A stretch of 64,000 nt of DNA from Allokutzneria multivorans (GCF_039537405.1 NZ_BAABAL010000005.1:248001-312000), one strand, 5' to 3'. Counted from the first letter of the stretch, positions 1-8,259 are shown. The notes: generated from the letters alone by a model not told the origin. Numbers and translations: made by a program.

Positions 1-194
1 CGACGAAGAAGCCCACGCAGCCGCCGCGCACGCACACACCGGCGCCCAAGCCGACCACCACGGAGAAACCGGCGTTGCCGAAGGCGGGTGGCGCGTGTGC
101 CAAGCAGGGTGACTTCGCGATCAGCGACCAGGGGAAAGCGTTGCTGTGCATGAAAGATCCGGGCGATCAGCGGCTGAAGTGGAGGCAGCTGTGA
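1..194 (+). CDS. C-terminal end of a probable exported or membrane-anchored protein (partial)
   Basis: The frame that starts at base 3 is open from the window edge to TGA 192-194. It encodes about 63 residues. The first part is a Thr/Pro/Lys-rich linker of the kind that follows a signal peptide, a membrane anchor or a kinase domain. The end is a small globular segment with two cysteines (GACAKQGDF and ALLCMKD) and a final LKWRQL. The two cysteines could form a disulfide. The N-terminal part lies outside the window, so the function cannot be assigned; this linker-plus-cysteine tail is common in actinobacterial exported proteins and Ser/Thr kinases, which is inference only. Its stop overlaps the next start (GTGA), so the two are probably co-transcribed. 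Confidence 0.6.
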   Translation, partial: TKKPTQPPRTHTPAPKPTTTEKPALPKAGGACAKQGDFAISDQGKALLCMKDPGDQRLKWRQL

Positions 195-643
195 GCACCA
201 GGAGGCAGGCGACTCCCTCGTCCCCGCGCGGCCTGCTGCCGGACGGCACCGTGCGTACCACGGGCTGGCTGGTGATCTCGGGCAGAGCGGTCAGCTCCGG
301 AGTCCTCACGGCGATCGCGTTCGCCTTCATCCCGTTCGTGACGATGCCGTGGTCCGAGGTGGGCTTCCTGCCGCTGTTCACCGCCGCGGCGGGCTACGGC
401 ATCTGGAAGCTCTTCACGACGCTGGTCTGCCCGGCGTCGGAGGCCCGCAACCTCGGCGCCTGCCCCGCCTACAGGCTCGCGCCGTGGCAGGACGTGCGGT
501 TGCACGGGGAGATCGGCCCGGTGACCCGCCTCGTCGACGTCTCGCTGCACCCCGGCGGCCAGGTCCGCGTGGTCGTCAGCGGCGGCGACGTGCTGCACTG
601 GGCCGCCGACCACCCCGTCCAGCTGGTCCGCTTGGTGAACTGA
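191..643 (+). CDS. Small membrane protein, function unknown
   Basis: 150 residues. I chose GTG 191 over an in-frame ATG at 146 because GGAGG lies 5 bases upstream and the GTG overlaps the previous stop as GTGA. After about 30 polar residues come two hydrophobic segments, around residues 33-53 (VLTAIAFAFIPFVT) and 57-75 (LPLFTAAAGYGIWKLFT). A soluble C-terminal domain of about 70 residues follows, with the look of a small beta domain (RLVDVSLHPGGQVRVVVSGG). I recognise no family. The next gene, ahpD, starts one base into this stop codon (TGATG), so translation is probably coupled, but a peroxide-related role is not shown by the sequence. Confidence 0.7.
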   Translation: MSTRRQATPSSPRGLLPDGTVRTTGWLVISGRAVSSGVLTAIAFAFIPFVTMPWSEVGFLPLFTAAAGYGIWKLFTTLVCPASEARNLGACPAYRLAPWQDVRLHGEIGPVTRLVDVSLHPGGQVRVVVSGGDVLHWAADHPVQLVRLVN

Positions 644-1155
644 TGTCTCTGGACGCGCTCAGGGCCGCGCTGCCGGAGTACGCGGCGGACATCGAGCAGA
701 ACCTGGGCTTGGTGTTCACCGGTTCGTCGCTGTCCGAACAGCAGTTGTGGGGCACCGCCGTCGCGGTCGCGGTGGCCGCGCGCAACGCCGTCGTACTGCG
801 TGAGCTCGCCGAGGACCTTGCTCCGGAGGTGGTGACCGCTGCGAAGGCCGCCGCGTCGGTCATGGCGATGAACAACGTCTACTTCCGCGCCAAGCACATG
901 ATCGGCTCGGAGCTGCCCGCACGGCTGCGCATGCGCGTGGTGGCCCGCCCGGGCGTCGACAAGATCGACTTCGAGCTGTGGTGCCTCGCGGTCTCGGCGG
1001 TCACCGGCTGCGAGGTCTGCGTGGTGGCGCACAACGATGCGCTGCGCGCGGCCGGGGTCTCGGCGGAGGCGGTGAACGACGCGCTGCGGATCGCCGCCGT
1101 CGTGCACTCCGCCGCGGTCACCCTCGACGCGGAACAGGCTCTGGCCAGGGGCTGA
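643..1155 (+). CDS. ahpD: Alkyl hydroperoxide reductase AhpD (carboxymuconolactone decarboxylase family)
   Basis: 170 residues, close to the 177 of M. tuberculosis AhpD. AhpD is the thiol relay that reduces AhpC peroxiredoxin in antioxidant defence. The redox motif is at residues 123-130 (CEVCVVAH): Cys123, Cys126 and His130. Glu111 sits at the place of Glu118 of the M. tuberculosis enzyme, with a constant offset of seven. The residue between the cysteines that is His in M. tuberculosis (CSHC) is Val here; other actinobacterial AhpDs also vary at this point. The start is ATG 643, overlapping the upstream stop by one base; the much longer open frame upstream is a shadow of the membrane-protein gene. 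No ahpC is adjacent in the window. Confidence 0.88.
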   Translation: MSLDALRAALPEYAADIEQNLGLVFTGSSLSEQQLWGTAVAVAVAARNAVVLRELAEDLAPEVVTAAKAAASVMAMNNVYFRAKHMIGSELPARLRMRVVARPGVDKIDFELWCLAVSAVTGCEVCVVAHNDALRAAGVSAEAVNDALRIAAVVHSAAVTLDAEQALARG

Positions 1156-1184
1156 CCGGGGAACCGGCGGTCGTCGGACGGGTC

Positions 1185-2039
1185 ATGCGGAGCCTGGTCC
1201 AGAATGGGGCCACGATGGTGGACGACGAGCTGGAGCTGCTGATCACCGTGGTGGTCGGCGCCGAGGACGAGCGACAGGCCCGCGCGGCCTGCCGCGAGCT
1301 GGTCGATCGCGTCGGGGGCCGGATCGTGGAGGCGGGCGACTGCTCCGACGAGGAACCCGGCTGCTGGTCGGTGACGATCAGCAAGCCCAGCTCGGAGCGG
1401 GTCTCCGAGCACGTCACCGCCACGCTGGCCAGGGCGGTCCGCCGGTTCGTCCGCGAGCTCGGGCCGGAGTTCGGCACCCCGCAGGTGGCGTGCGAGCTGC
1501 CCACCGCGTGGACCGTGCTCGACGAGCCCACCGCCATCGGCGAGCTCGTGCCGAACTGCGAGCGGCTGCTGGTCGAGGCGTGGGTGGGGGGAAATCCGCT
1601 CACCCACGAGTTCGGCGCGGGCGCCGAGGACCCCGACGAGCTCCAGGCCGCCGCCGAGCGCGAGGCTCCGTGGGACTTCGAGGCCCCCGATGTCACGCAC
1701 GTCCTGTGGCTGTCGGTCGACGTGGCCACGGACAGCCCCGCCAACGCGCAGTGGCAGGCTCGCGCCGTCGCCAGCCGCCTCGCCCGCTCCGCGCAGGTCG
1801 TGGAGTGCGCCGAGAGCGAGCCCGGTCTGCGCCGCGTGGACATCAACCTCGGCCCGGTGGTCTGCGAGAAGCCCGAAGTGCTCCAGGACGTCGTGCGCCC
1901 GCTCGGCCGCGAGGGCTGGGACATGCTCTGGGAGGGCGAGGCGGGCGCCATCACCTGGATCGCCGCATCGGCGCCGGCCAACGGCATCGCCGCGCTCCAA
2001 CTGGCCGTGGAACCCCTCCCCCGCCCCGCCACCACCTAG
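1185..2039 (+). CDS. Conserved-looking hypothetical protein
   Basis: 284 residues if started at ATG 1185; ATG 1215 is an equally usable in-frame start, and neither has a strong ribosome site. The protein is acidic and soluble, with no signal peptide or membrane segment. It appears to hold two similar halves of alternating strands and helices, each beginning with a strand like LELLITVVVGAEDE or HVLWLSVDVATDSP and followed by a helix and a Cys-containing strand (GDCSDEEPGCWSV; VVECAESEPGLRRV). This suggests an internal duplication of a ferredoxin-like alpha/beta unit. I do not recognise a family. It follows ahpD by 29 bases and could be in the same transcript. Confidence 0.75.
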   Translation: MRSLVQNGATMVDDELELLITVVVGAEDERQARAACRELVDRVGGRIVEAGDCSDEEPGCWSVTISKPSSERVSEHVTATLARAVRRFVRELGPEFGTPQVACELPTAWTVLDEPTAIGELVPNCERLLVEAWVGGNPLTHEFGAGAEDPDELQAAAEREAPWDFEAPDVTHVLWLSVDVATDSPANAQWQARAVASRLARSAQVVECAESEPGLRRVDINLGPVVCEKPEVLQDVVRPLGREGWDMLWEGEAGAITWIAASAPANGIAALQLAVEPLPRPATT

Positions 2040-2107
2040 CGCGACTGGTCGCGCATCCGTTTCGTACTCCTAGCGTTGTTGGCCAGGCCGTGTCCGGTAG
2101 GTCATCA

Positions 2108-2245
2108 GGTTCGCCAGTCTTCAAGACCACCCAACCCCCACCCCCGTCGTCTCCAACGACAGCAAACCCCGCAAGACCGCTGGTTTGCGGGGGTTAACGA
2201 TGATCAACAGGAGGGTTTGCTGGTCTTGAAGACACCCCAACCCCC
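2108..2245 (+). repeat. MITE-like palindromic element, copy 1
   Basis: A 138-bp non-coding element. Its ends are inverted repeats: GGTTCGCCAGTCTTCAAGAC at the left and the inverse of TGGTCTTGAAGACACC plus AACCC at the right. The interior holds GGGGTTAACGATGATCAACA, found almost unchanged in copy 2 at 44119-44255. It contains no reading frame. Each end is itself nearly palindromic around TCTTCAAGA or TCTTGAAGA, so strong hairpins can form. It lies between the 3' ends of two convergent genes (stops at 2039 and 2398). A non-autonomous mobile element or a chromosomal hairpin module are both possible. Confidence 0.75.
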
Positions 2246-2306
2246 GGCGACACCGTGACCGGAATGCACAGCTCAACCACTTACGGGACAGGGGCCGGGC
2301 ACGAAG

Positions 2307-2339
2307 ACCGCCCCCAGCCCGGATGGGGTTGGGGGCGGT
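2307..2339. terminator. GC-rich hairpin, probable bidirectional terminator
   Basis: Inverted repeat ACCGCCCCCAGCCC / GGGTTGGGGGCGGT with one mismatch and a five-base loop. It lies between convergent genes. The same stem sequence is used in the terminator at 18534-18565, so the two are related copies. Confidence 0.6.
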
Positions 2340-2355
2340 TGGAGACCTCGCGGAC

Positions 2356-2390
2356 GGGGGTTCGCGGGTCTTGAAGACTGGCGAACCCCC
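2356..2390 (-). terminator. Hairpin just downstream of the carboxypeptidase gene
   Basis: Perfect 10-base arms GGGGGTTCGC / GCGAACCCCC enclose GGGTCTTGAAGACTG, which carries the TCTTGAAGA core of the MITE-like element. It begins 8 bases after the minus-strand stop at 2398, the right place for a terminator of that gene. Confidence 0.55.
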
Positions 2391-2397
2391 GGTGGAG

Positions 2398-4131
2398 CTA
2401 GCGGGCGGGGAGCCAGGTCGTGGTGAAGGGGCCCCAGTTGCCCGCGGCGTCCTTGGCGCGGACGTAGGCGAGGCGCTTGGCCAGGTCCGTGGTGGGCACG
2501 ACGCCGCCGATCTCCACGGTGGGGCCGGTGCCACGGACGTCGAGCGGCTGCGGGGTGCCACCGGCCCACGGCGCCTTGTCGAGGTAGATCTCCGCCGCCG
2601 CGATGTTCTGCGCGGCGGGGCGCCCCACGCCCGCGCGGCCGTAGGCGTCGTCGTCCGCCTTCGCGGTGAAGGACGCGAACTGACCGCGAGCGCGCGCGAC
2701 GGTGATGCCGGAGACGGTGGGGCCTTGCGCCGCCACATAAGGCTGAGCGGCCACCTTCGCGGCGTACAGCAGCGCGCCCTCGTTCTCCCGCCAGAAGCGG
2801 TCCTGGCAGGTGTAGGCCGGGTGGAAGCCGGAGCACTCGCCCGACGGCGGACCGACCTCGTAGGTGAAGGACGCGATGCCGAGCTTGTCGTAGGCCCAGT
2901 CGTCGGTGGTGCCCGAAGCGTCGTAGAGGACCTCGCCGGGCTGACCGGCGTCGTAGCCGTTGTAGTGATTCATCCGGAACGCCATCGAGCGCAGGCCGGA
3001 GTCGTTGGGCGCCTTGACGTTGCCGTCGTAGCCCCACGGGAAGAGCACCAGGTTCGAGTACGTGTGCAGGGTGATCATCGCGCCGCGCGTGGTCGCCGGG
3101 GCCGGGTCGGTCGGCGCCGGGCCGCGCTGGTCCTGGAAGAGCTTGGCGAACAGCGCCGCGAGCTGCGAGACCTCGGGCTCCGAAGCCGCCTTCGGGCCCT
3201 TGTAGACCTGGTTGCAGGTGCCGGTGGAGGTGCCCGCCTTGCCCCAGTTGGAGTCCCAGTTGCGGTTCAGGTCGATGCCGAACTGCGAGCCGGAGTTGCC
3301 TCGGCAGGGCTCAGCGCCGTTGGTGTTGTTGACGTTCTTGCGCTGGAACGAGTTGCTGGCCGCGCCCGTCTCGCCCTTGAGACCGGACTCCACCCACTGG
3401 ATGCCGTCCGGATTCACTTGCGGCACAACCCAGATCTCGGTCCCGTCGAGCACCGCGGTCACGTCCGCGTCCGCGGCGTAGCCGTCGACCAGCTTCGTGA
3501 TGTAGCGCCACGCCAGCTCGCTCGTGGTCAGCTCGCGCGCGTGGATCTGGGCCATCAGCAGGAAGCGCGGCTTCGCCGAGTTCGGGTCGGTCTTGCAGCC
3601 GTTCGCCGCGTTCGCCGTGATGCACAAGGCTTCCAGGGTGTTCCCGGCGCCCGGGTCCTGGGCCTTCTTCCACGAGTCGCCGTACTCGACGCGCCGCACC
3701 AGCGACGAGTACGCCGCCGCGACGTCGCGGGTGAAGGAGTGGAAGCCCTCCACGGTGCGGTATCCGCCGTAGTGCGTCGGGTAGTCCTTGTCCGCCAACA
3801 ACTTCGGCTTCGGGTAGGCAGCGGCGGCCACCACCTGCGCGGGGCCCGGCGCGCTGCGCACGACGGAGGCGCCCTCGGCGGCCAGCTCTCCCCTCGTCCG
3901 CTCCGTGCCGAGCACCTGGACCTCGCCGCCCTTGCGGGAGACGACGTCGAAGCCCTTCTCGGCGAGCCGCCTCGCGAGCGCGGCGACGTCCTGCCCGGGC
4001 GCGGTGACGTCGAAGACCTGGGGCTGCTCGGCGCCCGGGGCCGCGGTGGCGACCGGCGCGAGGGCGGCCACCGTCAGCGCGGCCGCGGTCGCGGCGAGTG
4101 CGCTGCGGAGACGACCTGAGCGACTTGGCAT
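2398..4131 (-). CDS. Secreted zinc carboxypeptidase (peptidase family M14)
   Basis: 577 residues. The start is ATG 4131, with AAGGA about 8 bases upstream; it opens a classical Sec signal peptide (basic n-region, Ala/Leu-rich core, cleavage near VATA-AP). Residues about 30-110 look like a propeptide. The M14 domain follows. Zinc ligands are visible as His197 and Glu200 (QIHARE) and His356 (ITLHTYS); the general base is Glu425 (FTYEVGP). The last ~100 residues form a beta-rich, Ig-like domain ending in GNWGPF. It should trim C-terminal residues from extracellular peptides. The flanks on both sides carry hairpins. The next gene upstream is over 300 bases away and divergent, so it is monocistronic. 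Confidence 0.9.
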   Translation of the reverse strand: MPSRSGRLRSALAATAAALTVAALAPVATAAPGAEQPQVFDVTAPGQDVAALARRLAEKGFDVVSRKGGEVQVLGTERTRGELAAEGASVVRSAPGPAQVVAAAAYPKPKLLADKDYPTHYGGYRTVEGFHSFTRDVAAAYSSLVRRVEYGDSWKKAQDPGAGNTLEALCITANAANGCKTDPNSAKPRFLLMAQIHARELTTSELAWRYITKLVDGYAADADVTAVLDGTEIWVVPQVNPDGIQWVESGLKGETGAASNSFQRKNVNNTNGAEPCRGNSGSQFGIDLNRNWDSNWGKAGTSTGTCNQVYKGPKAASEPEVSQLAALFAKLFQDQRGPAPTDPAPATTRGAMITLHTYSNLVLFPWGYDGNVKAPNDSGLRSMAFRMNHYNGYDAGQPGEVLYDASGTTDDWAYDKLGIASFTYEVGPPSGECSGFHPAYTCQDRFWRENEGALLYAAKVAAQPYVAAQGPTVSGITVARARGQFASFTAKADDDAYGRAGVGRPAAQNIAAAEIYLDKAPWAGGTPQPLDVRGTGPTVEIGGVVPTTDLAKRLAYVRAKDAAGNWGPFTTTWLPAR

Positions 4132-4400
4132 GGAGGAAGTCCTTCCGTCGTTGGCGACGAAAAGATCCTGTTGGCCGGGCGCGAAGGCCGACAATCCGCC
4201 AGACGGCCCACGCCGTCCACACGTGAGCGCCCGGCCGCGCGCGCACCAGAGGGTGAGTTAGGAATTTTCCTTGATTTGCCCAGGCGCGTCATTCGGTTAC
4301 CGGCTTGCGCTTCTCGGAGCGCACCTGAACGGAAGACCCACAGGTGGGGAGCCGGGCGGGGTCGTGGGACGCCCTATCGGCCGATCTTGTTCCCTCGTGC

Positions 4401-4428
4401 TTGCGCCCGTGCGGCGGAGCGGTATTAC
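4401..4428 (+). promoter_or_regulatory. Candidate promoter of the 4.5-8.2 kb operon
   Basis: TTGCGC (4401-4406) and TATTAC (4423-4428) are separated by 16 bases, giving a sigma70-like promoter about 70 bases ahead of the ATG at 4501. The rest of the gap 4132-4500 shows no convincing gene; it must also hold the divergent promoter of the carboxypeptidase. Confidence 0.4.
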
Positions 4429-4500
4429 TTTCGAAGTGCGGCCGGTGGGGCCCACAGGAGTCGGCCGCAGTGCACGACGTGTTGAAAGGGCTGAAGCGAC

Positions 4501-4761
4501 ATGGCAAGCGTCGAGCAGGTTCGAGCGGGAATCAGCCTGGCCACCGAGAAGGCGAACGAGAGCATCGCCGCGCTCCAGCAGGCCGCCTCGGCCATCGAGG
4601 AGGCGCAGACGGCCTTCGTGGCTGCCTCCGAGGGCAGCGCCCAGGACGACGCCGAGAAGATCCAGGGCATGTTCACGCAGATGCTGGAGGACCTCAACAA
4701 CGTCCAGAACGGCGTCACCCAGGCGATCTCGACCGCCGAGGACTACGCGAACCGGCTGTAG
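4501..4761 (+). CDS. Small all-helical protein, WXG100-like in size and shape
   Basis: 86 residues, no signal peptide, no cysteine, predicted as two long amphipathic helices (about 2-40 and 48-84) around a turn near SEGSAQDD. Size and helical-hairpin form resemble ESAT-6/WXG100 proteins, but the WXG motif is absent at the turn and no YxxxD/E tail is obvious. It is the first gene of a four-gene operon with a FtsK/SpoIIIE-type ATPase, a pairing typical of type VII secretion, so a substrate or adaptor role is a reasonable inference. A weak GAAAGGG lies about 12 bases upstream of the ATG. Only 4 bases separate it from the next gene. Confidence 0.75.
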   Translation: MASVEQVRAGISLATEKANESIAALQQAASAIEEAQTAFVAASEGSAQDDAEKIQGMFTQMLEDLNNVQNGVTQAISTAEDYANRL

Positions 4762-4765
4762 TGGC

Positions 4766-5014
4766 GTGTCGGTCGCCGAACTGCGGGCCGCGTTCGAGGT
4801 GGCGCACCAGCACCTCGGCGCGGCCGTGCACCACGCACGCACCGCGTCGGACAGGTTGTCCGAGGCCGCCGAGGAGTTCGCGGACCTGTCCAGGGACCAC
4901 CAGCGCTCACTGGTCCCGCCCGAACTGGCCAGGGCGGAGGAACTTCTGGAGCGGTTGGTGGGCACACTGTCAGAGGGCGCGGAGGCGATCGGTGTTTTCG
5001 CACAAGCCCTGTGA
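4766..5014 (+). CDS. Second small helical protein of the FtsK-like operon
   Basis: 82 residues from GTG 4766, five bases after the previous stop; no ribosome site is evident, so translational coupling is likely. Like its neighbour it is predicted as a helical hairpin (helices about 3-45 and 52-80), rich in Ala and Glu, with several His in the first helix (AHQHLGAAVHHAR). The two small proteins may form a pair, as EsxA/EsxB-type proteins do, but sequence similarity to those is not evident. A longer open frame upstream of the GTG is a shadow of the first gene. Confidence 0.65.
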   Translation: MSVAELRAAFEVAHQHLGAAVHHARTASDRLSEAAEEFADLSRDHQRSLVPPELARAEELLERLVGTLSEGAEAIGVFAQAL

Positions 5015-5080
5015 GGAACCCGTGCCCCGTGCGTTGATAACTTGATCATGGGTACACCGACAACGCCGTTGGGGTGAGCG

Positions 5081-7867
5081 TTGAACAAGCGGACCGAACG
5101 CCGCAAGAAGATCGAGCACGCGTTCGAGGAGTTCCGCGAGACCGTGGGCCTTGCCCTCGGCGCGGCTGCCCGGGACCACTCGCGGGCGGCGGTGGCCCAT
5201 GCCCGCAGCATGTTCGACCTGTGGCTGCGGCAGACCGGCGTGACCGCGGCGGTCGACGACCCCGCCTTCCGCCGCTGCCTGGACAACCCGCTGCTCAAGC
5301 CGGTGGTGCAGCAGGCGCTGGAGGAGCACCAGGGCATCTTCACCGGCTGGACCGGCCAGGGCCCCCTGGAGCTGCACCGCCTGGTCGCCGAGGCCGCGCC
5401 GGGACCGGCGGGCGAGCCGTGGCAGACCTGGCTGGGGCAAGCGGGCCAGCGCGACGGCAACAGCGACGTTCCCGGACTGTGGCGCGTCGGCACGGCGGTG
5501 ATCGACCGGGCTCCCGAGCGCGAGGAGTTCCCCGCCGCCATCCCGTTGCTCGACGAGTCGCACCTGTCGTTCAGCTCCACCCCGGAGACGCGCGCGCAGA
5601 TCGAAGGCAGTGTCGAAGCGCTGCTGCTGCGCCTGATCAGCTTCTTCCAGCCGGGGACCGTGCAGCTGCACGTCTGGGACGTCGCCCAGCTCACCGGCGC
5701 GCTGCCCGGGCTCTACCCGCTGGCCAGGGCGGGCTTGCTGACCGTGCACGACCCCGCGCGGCTGCACGAGCTGCTGGACGAGTTCGCCGAGCACATCCGC
5801 CGCATCCACACCAGCGTCCTCGTGGACGGCAGACCGTCGCTGCGCGCGGTCGCCGAGGCCACGGGCAGGCGCACCGAGCCGTGGCGCGTCGCAGTGCTCT
5901 TCGGCAACCGCAAGGCGCTGGAGGAGCAGCTCCAGCAGAAGCTGCAACGCATCGCCCGCAACGGCCTGGCCTGCGGCATCCAGCTGATCCTGGTCGATCT
6001 GCCGATCACCGTGAACTCTCCGCTCGAAACGATCCGGGTGGGCAAGGACGGCGTCGTGCGCGGCACGATGACCGGCCCGCACGCGTCGGTGACGCTCGAT
6101 CCGCAGCTGCCCCGCGAGCAGGTCACCAAGGCCTGCGGCGCGATCTCCGAGTCGTTGCTGGAGCGCAGGAGCCGGGTCTGCTCCTTCGACGACCTGCTGC
6201 CCGAGGCGCGGTGGAGCTCGACGTCGTCCTCCGGCCTGGAGGCGCCGATCGGCTACCACGACGGCGAACCCGTCTCGATGATCATCGGTGACGCCTCGCC
6301 GCACGTGCTCGTCGGCGGGCCGAGCGGTTCCGGCAAGACGAACTTCCTCTACGCGATGCTCGGCGCGCTGGTGTCGCGCTACTCCCCCGACGAGCTGGAG
6401 CTGTACCTGCTCGACTTCAAGGAGGGCGTGTCCTTCGCGCAGTTCACCCCGGGCCGCAAGGACCCGAGCTGGCTGCCGCACGCCCGCCTGGTCGGCGTGA
6501 ACGTCAACGCGGACCGCGAGTTCGGCTTGGCGCTGCTGAAGTTCCTCGCCGACGAGATGCGGCGGCGCGCGGACGCGGCCAAGCACCACGAGGTCACCAA
6601 GCTGGAGGAGCTGCGCGCCGAGGACCCCTCCGGCCGCTGGCCCAGGATCGTCGCGGTGATCGACGAGTTCCAGTACCTGTTCGCCGAGCGCGACGCGGTC
6701 ACCAGCCGCGCGGTCGGGCTGCTGGAGGACGTGGCGCGGCGCGGTCGTTCGCAGGGCATCCACCTCGTGCTCTCCAGCCAGGACGTCTCCGGCATCGAGG
6801 CGTTCTGGGGCAAGCCCGCGATCTTCGAGCAGTTCGTGCTGCGGGTCGCGCTGCCCAAGGCGCGGCGGGTGCTCGCAGAGACCAACCTGGCCGCCATGGA
6901 GGTGCCGCGCAGGCACGCGGTGATCAACCACGATTCCGGTGTGCGGCACGGCAACGAGATCGCGCGCGTTCCCGACGCGACCAGCAAGGGCACCTTCGAC
7001 GCGCTCCAGCTCGACCTGTGGCAGCGGCGCGCGGAGAGCTTGGCGGAGCCGCTGCTCTTCGACGGCGAGAAGGTGCCTCGTCTGTCCACTGTGGACGACT
7101 ATGCGGCGCTCAGCCCGGGAGCCGGTGTGCCCACGGCGCTGCTGGGCCAGGTCATCGACGTCAGCGGCAGCGCGGCCAAGGTCCGCATGGTCCGCTCTCC
7201 CGGGCGCAACGTCGCGGCGATCGGCTCCGTGCTCGGCGACGCCGCCGGAGTGCTCGGCGCGGCGGCGCTCTCCCTTGCGCGGCAACACGTTCCCGGCGAG
7301 GCTGACTTCACCGTCGCTTACCTGACCGAAGACGCTTCGGCGAGCGCGCGGTCGCTGGCGGAGGAGCTGGGGGCAGCGGGCCACGGCGTCGACCTGATCG
7401 ACCTCGACGGCATCCGCGAGAAGCTCGACGGCCTCGCCGAGGGCCTCAACGCACGCCTGTCCGGCACCGGAACCGAGGCGCCGCGCCCGCACTACGTGCT
7501 GCTCTACGCGATCGACGCGGCTTATCCGTTGCTGGAGAACAAGAATCCGGCCACGCGGCAGTCCGGCCTCGACACGATGAAGTTCGTGCTCAAGCACGGC
7601 CCGGAGTTCGGGACGCACGTCATCGGCTGGTGGCGCAGCGCTCAGCGGCTCAAGAGCTCGCTGATCGGCGGGGCGCTCGACGACATCGGCAGCTGGGTGG
7701 CGCTCGACGTGCACGGGCAGGAGCTGTCCAGCCTGGCCGCAGGGCAGATCATCAGCTGGGCTCCGCGACCGAGGCGCGGGTTGTTCTTCGACCGCTTCGA
7801 GCACGCCAAGCCCGAAGTCGTCATCCCCTTCAGCATCGGCATCAGCGCAGGCGGAGGTGAGCTGTGA
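5081..7867 (+). CDS. FtsK/SpoIIIE (EccC-like) ATPase with one active and one degenerate ATPase domain
   Basis: 928 residues. An in-frame stop at 5075-5077 leaves TTG 5081 as the first possible start, with GGGGTGAG just upstream. Residues 1-400 are a helical N-terminal region without membrane segments. The FtsK domain carries Walker A GGPSGSGKT (412-420, Lys419) and Walker B VAVIDE (Asp528, Glu529), followed by a sensor-like SSQD. Near residues 700-720 a second ATPase-like fold starts with a P-loop remnant (GRNVAAIGSVLGDAAG) that lacks GKT. One good and one dead P-loop domain recall EccC of type VII secretion, yet there is no membrane anchor. It probably moves protein or DNA in the cytoplasm with the two small helical proteins upstream. 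It overlaps the next gene by GTGA. Confidence 0.85.
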   Translation: MNKRTERRKKIEHAFEEFRETVGLALGAAARDHSRAAVAHARSMFDLWLRQTGVTAAVDDPAFRRCLDNPLLKPVVQQALEEHQGIFTGWTGQGPLELHRLVAEAAPGPAGEPWQTWLGQAGQRDGNSDVPGLWRVGTAVIDRAPEREEFPAAIPLLDESHLSFSSTPETRAQIEGSVEALLLRLISFFQPGTVQLHVWDVAQLTGALPGLYPLARAGLLTVHDPARLHELLDEFAEHIRRIHTSVLVDGRPSLRAVAEATGRRTEPWRVAVLFGNRKALEEQLQQKLQRIARNGLACGIQLILVDLPITVNSPLETIRVGKDGVVRGTMTGPHASVTLDPQLPREQVTKACGAISESLLERRSRVCSFDDLLPEARWSSTSSSGLEAPIGYHDGEPVSMIIGDASPHVLVGGPSGSGKTNFLYAMLGALVSRYSPDELELYLLDFKEGVSFAQFTPGRKDPSWLPHARLVGVNVNADREFGLALLKFLADEMRRRADAAKHHEVTKLEELRAEDPSGRWPRIVAVIDEFQYLFAERDAVTSRAVGLLEDVARRGRSQGIHLVLSSQDVSGIEAFWGKPAIFEQFVLRVALPKARRVLAETNLAAMEVPRRHAVINHDSGVRHGNEIARVPDATSKGTFDALQLDLWQRRAESLAEPLLFDGEKVPRLSTVDDYAALSPGAGVPTALLGQVIDVSGSAAKVRMVRSPGRNVAAIGSVLGDAAGVLGAAALSLARQHVPGEADFTVAYLTEDASASARSLAEELGAAGHGVDLIDLDGIREKLDGLAEGLNARLSGTGTEAPRPHYVLLYAIDAAYPLLENKNPATRQSGLDTMKFVLKHGPEFGTHVIGWWRSAQRLKSSLIGGALDDIGSWVALDVHGQELSSLAAGQIISWAPRPRRGLFFDRFEHAKPEVVIPFSIGISAGGGEL
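7084..7096. repeat. Example of the dispersed 13-bp palindrome GTCCA-N3-TGGAC
   Basis: GTCCACTGTGGAC. Thirteen copies of GTCCA-N3-TGGAC start at 7084, 9178, 10523, 15505, 20149, 23239, 28729, 41649, 42300, 49947, 57689, 61495 and 62824. All lie inside genes, on both strands, and twelve fall in the same codon phase, reading Ser-x-Val/Leu-Asp. Near matches occur at 8291, 20125, 23395, 47861, 50485 and 56606. Together TGTCCACA in this palindrome resembles the actinobacterial DnaA box TTGTCCACA. Confidence 0.7.
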
Positions 7868-8241
7868 GCGAGGGTCTCTCCGCGAGCCAGCGGTACCGCG
7901 AGATCACCGGCCGGGTGGACGAGGCCGTGCAGCGCACGCGGGCCCGCGACAAGGAACGCGCGCGCGAGCTGGAGCTGGAGGTGGAGAGCAACGGCGAACG
8001 CCTCGCCCGCGCCGCCGACCGCGAACGGCTCGTGCGGATGAGCGTGGAAACCCAGTGGGAGACCGCCGTCGAGGCGCTGTGGGACGAGCGGTGGCTGTCC
8101 ATCAAACCGCTGCCCAAGCCCGCCGAGTCCGTCCCCGCCGCCGACCAGAACCACTTCGACGGCGAGGTCGAGCGCACCCGCCAGGCCCTGGAAGAGGTGC
8201 TCGCCAAGCGCACCCTCCTCCGCCCCCGCAGGCGCGACTGA
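7864..8241 (+). CDS. Coiled-coil protein, last gene of the FtsK-like operon
   Basis: 125 residues from GTG 7864, overlapping the ATPase stop (GTGA). Residues about 10-60 are a highly charged, uninterrupted helix (ARDKERARELELEVESNGER) predicted as a coiled coil; the middle has two Trp (SVETQWETAVEALW) and a Pro-rich turn, and the end is again helical with a basic tail. No family recognised. Its fixed place behind the ATPase suggests a partner or structural subunit of the same machine. Confidence 0.75.
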   Translation: MSEGLSASQRYREITGRVDEAVQRTRARDKERARELELEVESNGERLARAADRERLVRMSVETQWETAVEALWDERWLSIKPLPKPAESVPAADQNHFDGEVERTRQALEEVLAKRTLLRPRRRD

Positions 8242-8259
8242 GCCTGTCTCGGGGCGGCG

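Noticed and set aside
349..642. N-terminal extension of the AhpD frame
   Set aside because: It lies fully within the upstream membrane-protein gene, is Arg/Pro-rich and has wrong-frame character; ATG 643 fits the known AhpD length.
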